NCBI RefSeq assembly: GCF_014805625.2
Contig: NW_023998456.1
Span: 1,280,957 to 1,344,956, forward strand
Length of the DNA: 64,000 bases
Reading direction: 5' to 3'
DNA from: Glossina fuscipes
Lineage: Eukaryota; Arthropoda; Insecta; Diptera; Glossinidae
Within the stretch, counting starts at the first letter, position 1. Every line of letters starts with the position of its first letter. Below the pieces are notes generated by a model. That model was not told where the DNA came from and did not search any database. It was given only the letters and a program-made list of their open reading frames with translations. Below, one piece after another: positions 37,313 to 49,256 of the stretch. The position numbers and the translations under genes were made by a program.

Positions 37313-38285
37313 TCAATTATCAAGTTTATTGATTAGATCATAACCGCCACCAGTTCTGGATCCGCCTCTCCAAAATTCGAGTTGTTTCATTAGGCGGGTG
37401 CCCAGCTTTATTATATCTTCCACCTTTCCTGTTCGTTTTATCTTGCTTGGCGCCATCTTGCAGAAAAATCTCTCCAAAAGGTCTTGGCTTACCCTGTAGG
37501 CGTGGATAGTTATGCCAGGGTAAGCCTCCAGCAGGCCATCCATTACTTCCATGAAGTTGTGGATGGTTTGCAAGGCGGCGTCAATTCGGTCGTCTGGAGT
37601 TTATCTTTTAAATCACTTCCACTAGCACCGCTTTCTGTTCTTCCCATTCGGCGCTGCTTATCTTGCCACTGTGCATGACTGTGCACAATTTAGTCACAGC
37701 AGCGATAGCTTCATATGTTCGCATTTCTTTTGTTCCATGAATAATTTTGCGCTTCGCAGCGGCGTCCAAGTTTGCCGCTGTTGCGGGAGTTAATAACTGC
37801 ATACATTCTTTGAGCGATGAAGCAGCAGTATTGATCAAGCATGCACCTCTTCTCTTTAAGTGATTTGAGGTGCTAAGTTTTCCCGCATGTGCCTTGGTGA
37901 AGACGGAAGTGTTGAACAGTTCCTTGTTCCTTGTCATCAGATAGTAAATTCCATACATCAGATGTATATAGTCGACCAGATGGTATATCGTATAAACGGT
38001 ACCGTCCGCTCGCTTTCGTTTATAAATTCCGTTGTTGAACTTTATCAGTGTGTGCAGGTTTGCGCTGCTCCTGTCGCAGACTACTGCTTTCACGTCCAGT
38101 CCGATTTCCTCTACGATATTAAACATTTGTGTAGTTCGTTTGAATATCCATTATAGCTGGTTATGGGAATGGCGCTGATCAACACGTTAAAACTTGTCAG
38201 CAGGCTACGTATACCGAAGAAGAGTACTGTTCGGTATTCTTCCGTCTTTCTGATTTCTTTCATGTTGTTGTAGCCGCAACCATAA
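37313..38285 (-). mobile_element. P-element/THAP9-like transposase remnant 1
   Basis: On the minus strand an upstream piece (FFGIRSLLTSFNVLISAIPI, about 38150-38280), a 172-codon frame (37608-38126: DVKAVVCDRSSANLHTLIKF, then IYHLVDYIHLMYGIYYL) and an 86-codon frame (37313-37573: PGITIHAYRVSQDLLERFFC) follow the order of a P-superfamily transposase. That is, the V.A.V.D....N catalytic-region block, a Y...D..H..K-like block and the C-terminal SQD..E.FF block. Frameshifts and stops separate the pieces, and no THAP zinc finger or terminal repeats were found. The C-terminal block is shared with 56581-57036. Confidence 0.55.
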
Positions 38286-38289
38286 AGCA

Positions 38290-39200
38290 TATCCTTTAAA
38301 ATTTGAAAAAAAGAACAATTTTGGACATTTACAATTTTGGAATAAAAATCTTATACATTGCTATTAGTAATTTTTTGCATAAAAAGATTTTTAAATTAAT
38401 TCATATCAATTAATAATAAAATAAAAGAAAAGGGTTGAAAAATTTGTGAAAAACGTTACGGATACGTTTTAAACTGTTGAGAGAGGGTCTGCGGATACCA
38501 TAAATTCCTGTGCGACTGCGTGGATTTGCGCAGCAGATCTCAAGAATTGCAAAACTTTAATGATTTTTTCCAGAACGAGTCAAAGCCATAAAGAGCAACG
38601 AAAAACCCTAAAATGTGTTTTGAGGATTGGAATGATTTCTAAGTAAGTGAAAAAGTAATTTGATACAAAAAGGGGCTTGTGATATTCAAGATTCTATAAG
38701 AAAATTGGTTAAAGAACTAGGGAAAGAAGAAACAGAAGAAAGTTGACGAAAATAGAAAAAGAAAGCTGTGCCAAAAAGTGAATTATATTCAGAAAAAAAA
38801 CTGAATTGTCTGAAAAAGTGAAACATTGTAGCTTGGGAAAAGAAACAACGTTACCTCCCACTATGTAGTTCATCGCACTCAAAGAGCAACACCACAGACT
38901 CTGACTCTATTCCACCTCATAATTTGACTGTTTATCATCTCCCAGTCTGCAAAACTCAATTCGCAAAATATGATGTGACGACAAAGTTGTACCATCTCTC
39001 TCGAAAGTGGGGACACTTAAAAAACCCCAGGGCTAGAGCTATGCCAACATCAGAAATATTCTTTCGATTGTGGAAACTAGTACCGTTCGTCTAAAATGGA
39101 TGGATTATAATCATAGTCAAGAAAGCAGTTGTTTGATTGTTTTCCCAACGCAAACGCAACGTCTATGCAGTTTGAAAATGCTCAAATGGGTCTACAATTA
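38290..39200. other. Gene-free stretch
   Basis: A-rich plus strand (38680-38850) with GAAAAAGAAA words and no coding frame, transposon end or RNA gene that I can identify. Confidence 0.45.
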
Positions 39201-39211
39201 ACGGTGTCATA

Positions 39212-39396
39212 TATCCCTCGCTACAATGGCATGACATCAATGTTATGCTATGAGATGGACATGTGTTGGCTAATTGATGCAGGCATAAGTGAGTCATTAT
39301 CACCTGAATAGTCGACATGGTTTATCCACGTAACACAGCAATGGATACCTCGCTACAATGTTATGACATCAATGTTATGCTAGTTGAGATGGACAT
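39212..39396 (+). repeat. Short direct duplication, about 52 bp
   Basis: CCTCGCTACAATGGCATGAC and ATCAATGTTATGCTATGAGA at 39212-39263 recur at 39343-39396 (CCTCGCTACAATGTTATGAC, then ATCAATGTTATGCTAGTTGA), each ending GATGGACAT. The copies are about 131 bp apart. A small open frame crosses the first copy but not the second. No family is recognised. Confidence 0.8.
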
Positions 39397-40015
39397 CAAA
39401 AAATTAAAAAACGACCTTACTTTTTTAAATTCAATTTATTAAATTTATATTTTTTATATCTTTTTACAATAACTTCAAATTATAACTAAATTAAATATAA
39501 ATTTTAAATTAATAATAACTATAAACTAAATGATATTAGCTGCGTCCTTTGTTTTTTTCTTTTTTTATTAATTTTTAAACACTGAACTGTTTTGTAGAGC
39601 TTTCAAAGGAACACTTCAGAGCTATCATCAACCTCTGAAGGCTTCCTTTAAGGCAAACGATTTTGAGTCTAATTTTAAATCAAGATTTATTTCCTGTTTA
39701 CTTTTTTCCAAACTATAATTAATTTGCATTGCAATAAGTAGTGGAAGAAGAAGTTGATAGAAAACACAAGTTTACAATTAACAATTAAGCAAATAACTTT
39801 CGGTTGTAACCTCAAGAAGGCAGAAAAGAAAAATAGGTTTAATTTTCATACTCCATAAAATTGGAAAGAAAAGATGTTTCTAGTTCTTATCGCAATAGGC
39901 GTGTAGGCATTGTAGTTGTAGTGCACATCACTATTTAGTTACTTACGCACAAGTAATTTGATCATCATACTGCAACGGCGTTCAGCGTGATCACATATCG
40001 TTATACGTATCCATT

Positions 40016-41420
40016 TTGAAGTGCGACAGAATTATGCAAATTCAGCATAATTCTAATTATCACAATAACAATAACAACAATTTTAATAGAAACAATAACA
40101 ATAGTAGGAATTTCAACTATCGAAAACAAAATAATAATAATAACAGAAATCAAAGAAACAACAACCAAAACAACCACGTACATGGAATAGAAGACCAGGG
40201 AAACGAATTTCACCCGGATTCCTCAACGATGGTCCTGAATTCGGCACAAAACACTTAAACCAGGCATCCACTGGCCACCTGAACCCTCATATCTCCTCCA
40301 TCTCAAAATCATCCAACTATATACTAATAAATATTCAAAATGCAACAAAACCAGAAATATCATTTCTATTAGACACAGGAGCAGACATCAGCCTCTGCAG
40401 ACCACACATTTTGGAACACTACCAACTAAACAACCAACGAATGTATAGAAACATTGGGAACAACACATTTAAATATAAATCTATGAAACGGAATCACTCA
40501 ACATAAAATACAACTAGTACATCAGAACTTCCCGATAAAAACCGATGGAATCATAGGAAGAGATTTCCTACACAAGTATGCATGTAACATAGATTATGAA
40601 AATTTCTCTCTTACAGTTAATTACATTACAGTTAATTACATTAAAATGTTAATACACACGATGACCAAATTCATCTCCCTATATACGATGAAATACTGAA
40701 CAAAAGCAACATATTTCTCCCTGCAAGATGCGAAGTTACAGTCTCCATAGATATCAAAATAGACAGCGATGCTTTAGTACTAACCAAAGAAATGGAAAAA
40801 GGAATATTTTTAGCCAATTCAATAATACCAAAAAACGGACAAAAACACATTAAAATGTTAAATACACTAGATGAAGAAATCACAATACAGCACCTATATA
40901 TCAACAACGAACCACTCAACATCTACCAAACTAATGTCCCCACCCATATCACAATATCCAAAGTTCGATAAACCCTTCATTTTAACAACTGATGCATCGA
41001 ATTACGCCTTAAGAGCAGTACTATCACAAGAAGAAATAGGCCAAGACTTACCCATCGCATACGCAAGAAAATCCCTAAAAAAATCCACGAAAAAAACAAA
41101 CCAATCATAGAAAAAGAACTACTCGCAATCCACACACACATTTCAGACCATACTTATTCGGCAAAAAATTCACAGTGATAACTGATCACAGACCATTAGT
41201 AGCACTATTCTTCCACAAAAACCCCACCTCAACATTAACCAGAATAAGAATAGAATTATCGGACTACGATTTCAACATAATTTACTAAAAAGGTTTAAGC
41301 AACACTAACGCTGACGCCTTAGCATGGATAAATATAAATTCTGATATATTAAAAGAGATGATTCCAATATCCAGAGGAGAAGACCAAGAATGGATAAAAA
41401 AGATGTTAGTAATAACCAGA
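40016..41420 (+). mobile_element. Gypsy-type (17.6/297-like) LTR retrotransposon remnant
   Basis: The plus strand carries, in order, an Asn-rich gag C-terminus (40016-40257), a retropepsin (ISFLLDTGADISLCRPH near 40355 and GIIGRDFLHKYACNIDY near 40550), a linker (KEMEKGIFLANSIIPKNGQ near 40790), then an RNase H block (FILTTDASNYALRAVLSQEE near 40975 and FTVITDHRPLVALFF near 41170). The reverse-transcriptase core between linker and RNase H is deleted, and no integrase or LTR pair was found. Several frames are interrupted. The block order and wording fit the 17.6/297/gypsy group of Metaviridae. It is an inert fragment. Sequence from 39400 to 40015 and from 41420 to 41700 may include more of it, but I could not tie it in. 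Confidence 0.8.
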
Positions 41421-41699
41421 AGCAAATCCGCAAAAGAAAACACAAACGATGAACGACTAACTATGAGGGAATGCACGTCAACAAATGACAAGAAAAATAG
41501 AATTCAAATTCGAAGGCGGTATAAAAGATATGATAATAATAAGTGCAAGTGGCGGAATGAATCTAATCATTGTTCACTAATCTATTCTGGATAGTTAATA
41601 AATAATCTTTTCAACTACGGGTTTCAAGTTTTCCAATTAATGTAAAGAACAACACTTTCGATAATATAATCTTCATTACAATCGTCCCTTCCATGCAGG

Positions 41700-42489
41700 T
41701 TAAGACAAAAGTTCATATCGGTCGTGACAAATTGCGTTAATGATGTCCGTGGCGTACGCTCTAATATATAAAATTGAGATAAAGAAATCGACGAAATTCG
41801 TAAGAATTTAGAAAGTAGTTAAATTTCGAACCTCTCCTCGCGTGACGAGGTGGCGGGTAGATAAAAGTAAGAAAGGAGAAAGAAAAGAAGAAATAGGAAA
41901 TTGATGGCAGCTTAGTGGATATATGCCCAATCGATAAGTGTTACGCCTTTATCGGCTGAGTCCTCACTTTAGCTATGACCGAAACAAACGCGATAGCACA
42001 TCAGATTTTAATCCGCGACCACTGACTTCATAGTCCAGATTCTTATTTGCACACATGCTCATGCGGCTTCGCTGTCGCAATATGCATGATTTCCTCGATT
42101 CAAAACAGAGTGCAAGTAGCGCAATTTCATATAAATTGTTGCATAGGCTAAATATATTGAAAGATTGTCTAAGGATGTCAGTAATGTTACATTCTTCGCA
42201 TTTATCAGTGGACGAGACTTCAATCACTTCAAAGTATACCTTGTCATAAATGTGATTACTCACAAGTCTATTTTAAATTCCCATGTTGCAAATATTCCTT
42301 ATATATTAACGCGTCTAAAAAATATATCAATGTGATCCAAACCCCCTCACTGTTCATTTTTTTGCTACATTGCGAGTGTGAACCAATTTTTCCTTTCTTT
42401 TCCTTTTCGTGAAGGGCTTGGTATTCATGAGAAATCTTATACGGGGTGGGATCCAAGAAGTAAACCCATAACTTTCGACGCCGTCAAAT
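41700..42489. other. Stretch without a supported gene
   Basis: Overlapping frames at 41973-42263 (minus) and 42055-42249 (plus) contradict each other and neither is recognised. The minus-strand frames at 42268-42578 continue from the exon-like piece at 42490 in shifted frames and may be its eroded downstream part. Confidence 0.4.
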
Positions 42490-42697
42490 TTAGAATTGTT
42501 TTCGATAGAAATTACGACATTTCGTAACAACATACTCCTTATATATCTGGGCGGCTTTAGAAGGCTTTTCAATAGCACGCATAAAATCCGCTTTAAAAGT
42601 CAAATACACTGTTTGTAATATTTCCGAGTTCAGTGTTAAATTCTTGTCAATTGCTTCTTCTAGGAGAGGATACATTAATTCTTTTCTTTCTAATTGC
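42490..42697 (-). pseudogene. Exon-like fragment of an unidentified gene
   Basis: On the minus strand an acceptor (TCTATCTATACAG) leads into an open frame of about 66 codons beginning QLERKELMYPLLEEAIDKN and ending VVTKCRNFYRKQF before a stop. It is predicted to be helical and has normal amino-acid balance, unlike the AT-noise frames nearby. I do not recognise the protein. The downstream 150 bases hold coding-like words in other frames (TSWIPPRIRFLMN), which suggests a frameshifted remnant of a larger gene. Confidence 0.35.
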
Positions 42698-42699
42698 TG

Positions 42700-44030
42700 T
42701 ATAGATAGATAGGGAAAGTAAGTGAAACAAAATTACGGCTTATGAGAGAAAGCCAACATGCAAATAAATTATCCACATTTCATTCCATTAAGGTGACAGG
42801 TTGAGGTGATTTTGGGTTGATGACATCCTCTTTCTTTCTTTAAGAATCAGAGTAAGGATTCCGTTGCCGTGAATGAACGTTGATGTTAACCAACGGCCCG
42901 AACTCTAATAAACACAGTTTCAAAATTAAATTCTCATAGTTCCGGACTCCTTATAACCGAAATATAAGAGGAGTTCTTGTTAGGAATGTGTTCGCTACGC
43001 TTATGGGTGGCAAGTGGCAAGTCTACAAGAAAATGTTGCTAAAAATGAAGACATATCATGTTGTGACTTGTGCTCTCCTCGCTTCCTTACCTAACGTTGC
43101 ACCAACTTTTCTACTTCGATTTAAAAGTCATCTCAGAAAATAAAATATTTGGGGCTTGCCAGGTCTTAATGGCAATGTGTTAGTCACTGTCATTACATTA
43201 CATTGCAGCAAGAGTCCTTTAACTGTTTAGGAAAATTCATATTTTTCTGTTGTGTTAGAAAATTTCATTATTCCATAAACACTGCAGACGAAGTTTTGGA
43301 ATATGCGTAACAAATACGTTGTAATAATATATACAAAAAATAGGATGACTTGTGTGTCAGATGTAATGTCGAAAGAAGTAACAAAAATACTCAAAAAAAA
43401 AAAAAGAACGAGCGTTGCTTTATGTGATATATCCGATAATTCAGTGTTGACAATATATAATGTGTATAGTAAGCTGTTATGTATAAAGATGTTATCGATA
43501 AAAGCTGTAACTATAGTATTTGCAACCACGCGCAGAAAAGCTTTCTGCAACTATGGACAAGTATGTACTAGTATTGCAAAGCAATTGTACATACTCGTTG
43601 TTGTATGCCGCCAATATGAAAAATTGGAAACTTGAAAAAATTTATATGACACATACTGATAAATTACAAAAATTTTTAATTTTGTTTTTCTCTTTTTTTT
43701 ATCAGTTAACACGGCTTCCCGTCGTCAGTAAAGTTGCTTTTGCTGTAGTTGTTACAGTAACAGAAATATCGTAACAGCGCTTGGTCTTTCATTTCACAAC
43801 TCTTTCTAGTTCAGTAGAAAACCGGTTCATGAGTATGACTGTGAACGGGGTAGAAATCCCATGGCAGCCCCGTTGGGTCCGCGGAATACAATTGGGACAT
43901 TGATCTGCCCCCCCGACATGTAGAATGTTTTAGCCGCTGAATTTATAACCTTGCATCAAATTGTTTAAAGATATAAAAATTCGTAAAGTATGTAGAGATC
44001 TCAATTACAACCGTGAATAATATATATTTT
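42700..44030. other. Stretch without a supported gene
   Basis: Frames at 43303-43774 (plus) and 43227-43550 (minus) overlap and are not recognised. A pyrimidine tract ending in AG (TTTTTTTTTTTCAG at about 44027-44040) precedes a coding-like piece, [20 protein letters not shown] (44041-44190), that might be one exon of a lost gene. Confidence 0.3.
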
Positions 44031-44156
44031 TTTTTTTCAGACAAAGGAACATATTGTGGAAAAGAACATTTGCAAGCACCACCTAAATCGCCACTGTTGG
44101 CCCAAACCGAAGATTATATAGAGTATTCGCGTAGCTGGGGATTATCTGGGAAAAAC

Positions 44157-44220
44157 ATAATATATAATCTTTTTTATATAAATGTATAAAAAATATGCAT
44201 TCATCTCCCATTCTCTCCTA
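44157..44220 (+). repeat. ATAATATATAATCTT repeat, copy a
   Basis: ATAATATATAATCTT, TATATAAATGTATAAAAAAT and GCATTCATCTCCC match the unit repeated at 62990-63060 and 63165-63230, and in part 53590-53635. The family is not recognised. Its recurrence next to broken genes suggests the end of a dispersed element. Confidence 0.6.
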
Positions 44221-47200
44221 TTTAGTAATTTTCATACTTGATTTTTACTTTACTTTACTTTACTCGTTGGTTGGGAACATGTAAATAAAATTTTAAAATT
44301 TAATCCTATCTATGAAAAATAAATTATTTTATTTACTGTTTTTCTAATTTAACTCGAAGCATTATCTTTCTTATCATCATCATCATTCTCCTCCCTGTGT
44401 TACAAAGCACCTTTTGCATGTTTTGCATCCACCAAAGTTAAATGAATTAATAATAAAAGCGAAGCTCTTTGTTGTCAAAATTCGGTAATTTTTACTGTCT
44501 TATGCAAAAAACCACAAAAAAAGGGATATCTTTTCTAATCATCTTGCGGTTGTGACGACTACTTGTACCCAATTTGCGAAATGGCGAATAAGAAATGGAA
44601 TTATTCGGACAGACAAACAGGAGATCCCACACATATAGAAAGGGCTGTTCATTGTATTAATTTTGAATAAGTGATCGTTACATCTCGTGTAATTAAACAT
44701 CAACATGTTAGTAAGGCAAATAACGTTACATCTGAGTCCGCAATTGATAAATTATGGAACTTTATTTATTTGTGGAAAGAAAAAGTATAAATGAAACGAA
44801 AAAGAAATGTTTGTAAAGCGAATAAGACAGGTTTACTGTCTGACACTGAAAGGAATTTTTCGTGAGGATGAGTACTCGCTAAGCGGATGTCTTCTAGGAT
44901 CACAAGACATTCAGTAATCAGCACACATTTTTAATAATTTCATTGTGATTACAACAGAGTAACGATTAAAAAAGTCTCTCTCTCTCTTTTAGAGAATACA
45001 AAGAAAAATTCTCTACCAATCCATTCAATCCAATAGACAACAATTACGATGAAGATTTCCCGGCAATGAAGACTGAATAATAATGAAGACTGAATGAATA
45101 ATAGATTCGACTCTAAAGTCAAACAATATTTTAATTTTTTTTTATTAATTTCGACGATAATCAACCAGCTGCCCAATTATAAATAATAATTCACCAGTTA
45201 TTCTTAGATGACAAACAAATTACCAATAATAACAATAAAATTATCATCTCCCACAATGAATCAAGCAGTAGCATCAAACAATGATGAGTCAGTTTATCAT
45301 CAGCAAGCGTAAATGATGAAGTAACTTCATTCGAAAATGGAAACGTAAGTTTAAAAAATTCAATCTGATTTTTGTCCCCTTATTTGTTATCTATAAATTT
45401 TTTTCTGCGCTGTAAGAAATCGAAGCGTTTTTAGAAAAGTAATTTTATGATTATATAATATACAATACAAATCTAAATAAGTGATTTTATAATGTTTTAT
45501 AGAAGATCGAAATTATTTACAGAAAATACTTATATTTTATATTCATTACAATTAGTTTTTCATTTATGAGGCTACGGAAATGGCAATAGCTAAGTAAGTA
45601 AAAAAAAAATGTGACCTCGCGAAATATTTCGTGAGATTTTTCAATTTTGATCGAGCAGTTAATCTGATATTTACACTAATTCATCAAGTTCAACCAGTCG
45701 AAGCGGCTTGTATGGAATGTACACAAAATAAAGAAAAAAAACGGAAAAATAGGAAGAAATGCGAACTTGCTTTCATTTTATTGTTATTTTTTGATTATCA
45801 TTTATTATTTATAATATTATATATACTTTCCATATTTTTATACCATACGATTGATTTAAATATTGTTCGAGTTTATTGACGAAATGAAAGCAATTTCAAA
45901 GAAGGAATTGAAAGTAATTACTCAAAGTTGAATTGATTAAGGCAGCACGTAATTTATTTATAATAGTTCTGCTTGCTTGCAAATGTACCAAAAAAAAAAA
46001 AACAAAAACAAACAAAACAGCTATGCATAAATACTGAGGATCGGTTAAGGTGGTTAATTGCTTTAAATCATTTGGACGGATGGACGGACCGACAATTACC
46101 AAATCGACTTTGAATCTTTTCATGGTTATTATAATTGTGGATATAAAAACAGACAACAGGTGCCTCATCATCTCATTTGCAAAATCCGATGCCAATGTTT
46201 GTGATGAAAGAAACATAAATTTTGCAAAATGTAATACATACAACTTCTAATTCCACTATCATTATTAAGGAGACCTCAACGAGACTCCAAGGAAAACTAT
46301 GCGAATCTCTGGAGAGTCTCCTTAGCGAAAATAATATATATGAAGTTTTAAAAATCACTTACTTATCAATGTTTAAGTCAAAATTAAATAATGACTTTGA
46401 TGCACTAGACTACTATTTAAATATTAAACAAATTATTTATATTTGAAATGTCATAATTTAATATTTTAGTAAATCAAATATTTCACACTTTTGCTGTAAT
46501 AGTTCTATAACAAAAATTTTTTAGGATCTCAAAATTAAATATTACAATTTTCGCGAATTTAAAATAATTAACTTTTCAATAAATTTAATTTTTTTTGTAA
46601 TTTTTTTTTTGTATATTCCATATTTTTGCGAAATTTTCCGATTCGTACCATTTCGTTGTAAACATGAAGTTTCACACAAAGCCGTTATCTGTTTTTTTCT
46701 TTTGAAGGTGTATAAGAAAAGGAGCATGTAGAATAGAGCACAGAGTTGCTTTCCTGTAAATATGAATGGCGAAAATGAAATGTCACTACTTTTTGTATGA
46801 ATTTCTTTTAACTTCTAATTGAAATATCGTGAATAATGATCGTACTATATGAACTTTAACAACAATTTTTATTTTTGATAAATTTATTTGGCAAAAAGAT
46901 GTTTAAAATAAAAAATTTAATGAAATATGAATCGGTAATGCATCTAAACAACTACCCTTTTTGGTTTTTTTACTACTTTGATATACAACTCGTGCGATAG
47001 TTCATGTATATAGTTCATATGTGCGGCATAACAATATAATATAATATAAGCACAACAACAAGTGTTGCCGTCATACTTCTATATACTTGCATTTACTTGC
47101 ATTTGTACATATGTACAGCGCTGGAAACGAGGGTCATTTTAAACAAAAATGACATCGGTTGAAAAAGAGATGTGCGAAGGTATTTTTTGCAATTTTATTT

Positions 47201-47290
47201 ATTGATTTTTATTTTATTAATAGAGTTATTTTTTTTTTCTAGACAAAAAAGAAGCTCATTCAAGGAGCGAGTGGCGCCACAGGGGTGCAG
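44221..47290. other. Gene-free stretch
   Basis: Mostly AT-rich DNA. A pyrimidine tract CTCTCTCTCTTTTAG (about 44977-44991) precedes a short coding-like piece (EYKEKFSTNPFNPIDNNYDE), but the frame closes soon after. At 46040-46110 a piece of the dispersed repeat is present on the minus strand (GTCGGTCCGTCCATCCGTCC). Other frames are low in complexity. Confidence 0.4.
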
Positions 47291-47299
47291 GAGAGGTGG

Positions 47300-48500
47300 G
47301 CGTCTAACGGATGTCTACAACAGCGAACATATCCGGGATCGTCTCTAAGAAAAAAATAAACAGTTGGTGTAGAAGCTACGAAAGTGTTGATGAAAGAGAA
47401 TGGTGTTTATTTGACTTTAACAGTAGTGGATACGCCTAGTTTCGGGGATAGTGTAGATAACACGAATTGCTGGGTTCCAATACTGGAATAAATCAGAAGG
47501 AAACGAGACCAAAATTTAAAAATTGCCTCGAATAAAACCAGGCGGATATAAAAGCAATTGCAAACGGTTCATCGGCGGACGCTAGATCTCGAGGAATTTT
47601 CAATTCTGAATATATTTTTGATTTTTATATTTATTTATTTTTTTTAACGTGATCGTACGTAAGGAGTATGTGGGTAGCAAATACCAAGAATATTTAACAG
47701 CTGAATCGCAAGTTTATCGGAAGCAATTACCTGATAATCAAGTATATTGCTGTTTGTATGTCATTGGACCCACTGGTGACGATTTGCGTCCGCTCAGATA
47801 AAGAAAAGCAAATTTGGTGCCTGTTATAGCCAAAGCGGACACTATGACTCCGCACGAGCTGCATTTATTCAAGAAACATTTTCTTAACGAGATAGCGCCA
47901 TATAAAACCAAGATATATGATTTCCCTTCAACTATAGAAGATATCGCCGAAGACTCCAAAACAAATCAAAAAATTTAAGAGGGCGCCGCTATCCTTGGGT
48001 CTTAGTCGAAGTGGAAAATTTAACTTACTGCGATTTCATAGCGTTACGTAATATGATAATACGAACGCATATACAGGGTTTGAAAGATGTGACTAATACC
48101 ACGCATTACGAGAACTATCGTTGCCGCAAACTATTTGCTGCGGGCGTGGCAAGGTTCGTGTATCTTTGACTCAGATGGAAGAAGAAAAGCGAGAACATGA
48201 ATTAAAAAGGAAGATTATGGAAGCAGACATGGAACAAGTTTTTGAAATGAAAGTCAAAGAGAAAATGCAAAAACTCATATATTCAGAATAGGAATTAGCC
48301 AGACGTCATGAGGAGCGCAAAAAAGCGAAAAAACTTAAGGGAAAGCGACGTGAATTTGAATGCGCACGCAAAGAGTGGGAGGAAGCCAATCATATCACAT
48401 CATCTTAGAGGAATTGAAAAGCCGCAGCTTGGATGCTAACAGCAGCATAGGTAACGCCGATGGTAAGGAAGAGAAAAAGAAGAAAGGACTTTTTTAAGTT
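47300..48500 (+). pseudogene. Septin pseudogene (Peanut/SEPT7 type)
   Basis: In broken frames the plus strand follows a Peanut-like septin from the GTPase domain to the last residue: DVYNSEH (47310), [19 protein letters not shown] (G3-like DTPG motif mutated to DTPS, about 47390-47450), NCWVPIL. After about 170 bp of foreign or intronic sequence it goes on with YQEYLTAESQVYRKQLPDNQ, then LVPVIAKADTMTPHELHLFK (AKAD, the G4 motif), [37 protein letters not shown] and [18 protein letters not shown]. The coiled-coil tail is traceable to the KKKKGLF-like end. Septins are filament-forming GTPases of cytokinesis. There are multiple stops and frameshifts and the P-loop is missing, so it is non-functional. 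Confidence 0.85.
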
Positions 48501-49250
48501 CGAAAATAAAAGAACAGAAAAAACCAAAAGCTACTAAAAAAAAATAACAGCAGCGAATGGCAGAAATTTTTAACTTTTTTATTTCCTTTACTTTTTATAA
48601 AATTTAAATATTTACTTCAAAAAAAAATCACAACTATTTACATTCAATTTTATTAGTCTTCATTTTTCAAAGCAAAAAAAAAAATCTTTTAGTAACTGAA
48701 AAACTTCTATCATTTCCCAGGAAGCTAGCAATCTAAGCTCGGACATTAAAACGGGTTATTTTAAATAAAACTTTAAAATAAGAAATAGTTGAATAAAAAT
48801 ACTCAAAACCTTCAGGCAATTTGCATGGATTGTAAAAATAACGAATAATAACGAAAATATATTCAAAAAACAGAAATTGCAAAATAATCTCCCAAAAATC
48901 ATTGAAAAGAAATCATGAATGGAAAAAAACGAGAAAAAAAAAGAAACTTTATGAGCTTTCTTTTTCCCTAAGTTATTTTTTTAAAAAACTAGTGGAACAA
49001 AATTACTTTAATTAAAAATATTAAAACAAAAAGACAAGAAACTTGAATAAGCTTAGTGTTCGTTAGAATAGGCGCTCTTAACAACTTTTTTATATATTAA
49101 GTCTCTAGTCAGCTTTGTTAGTCTCCAACGGATTATTTTCGTTTCCACACAACTTGATCGGATTATTTTTCATTCCGATTAATAAAAGGCCTCAAGTCTT
49201 TCTGACGTTGCAACCGTCCGTACACTGCTGCACAATACATGCAAAATTCT
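48501..49250. other. A/T-rich stretch, no gene
   Basis: Poly-A-rich DNA follows the septin end (48530-49060) with no coding frame. This could include an old 3' UTR, but no poly-A tail of a retrocopy can be told apart from the general A-richness. Confidence 0.4.
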
Positions 49251-49256
49251 TGATAA

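Noticed and set aside
43303..43774. Overlapping 110- and 84-codon plus frames
   Set aside because: Ordinary AT-rich frames that overlap a minus frame; no family recognised and no splice support beyond one pyrimidine tract.
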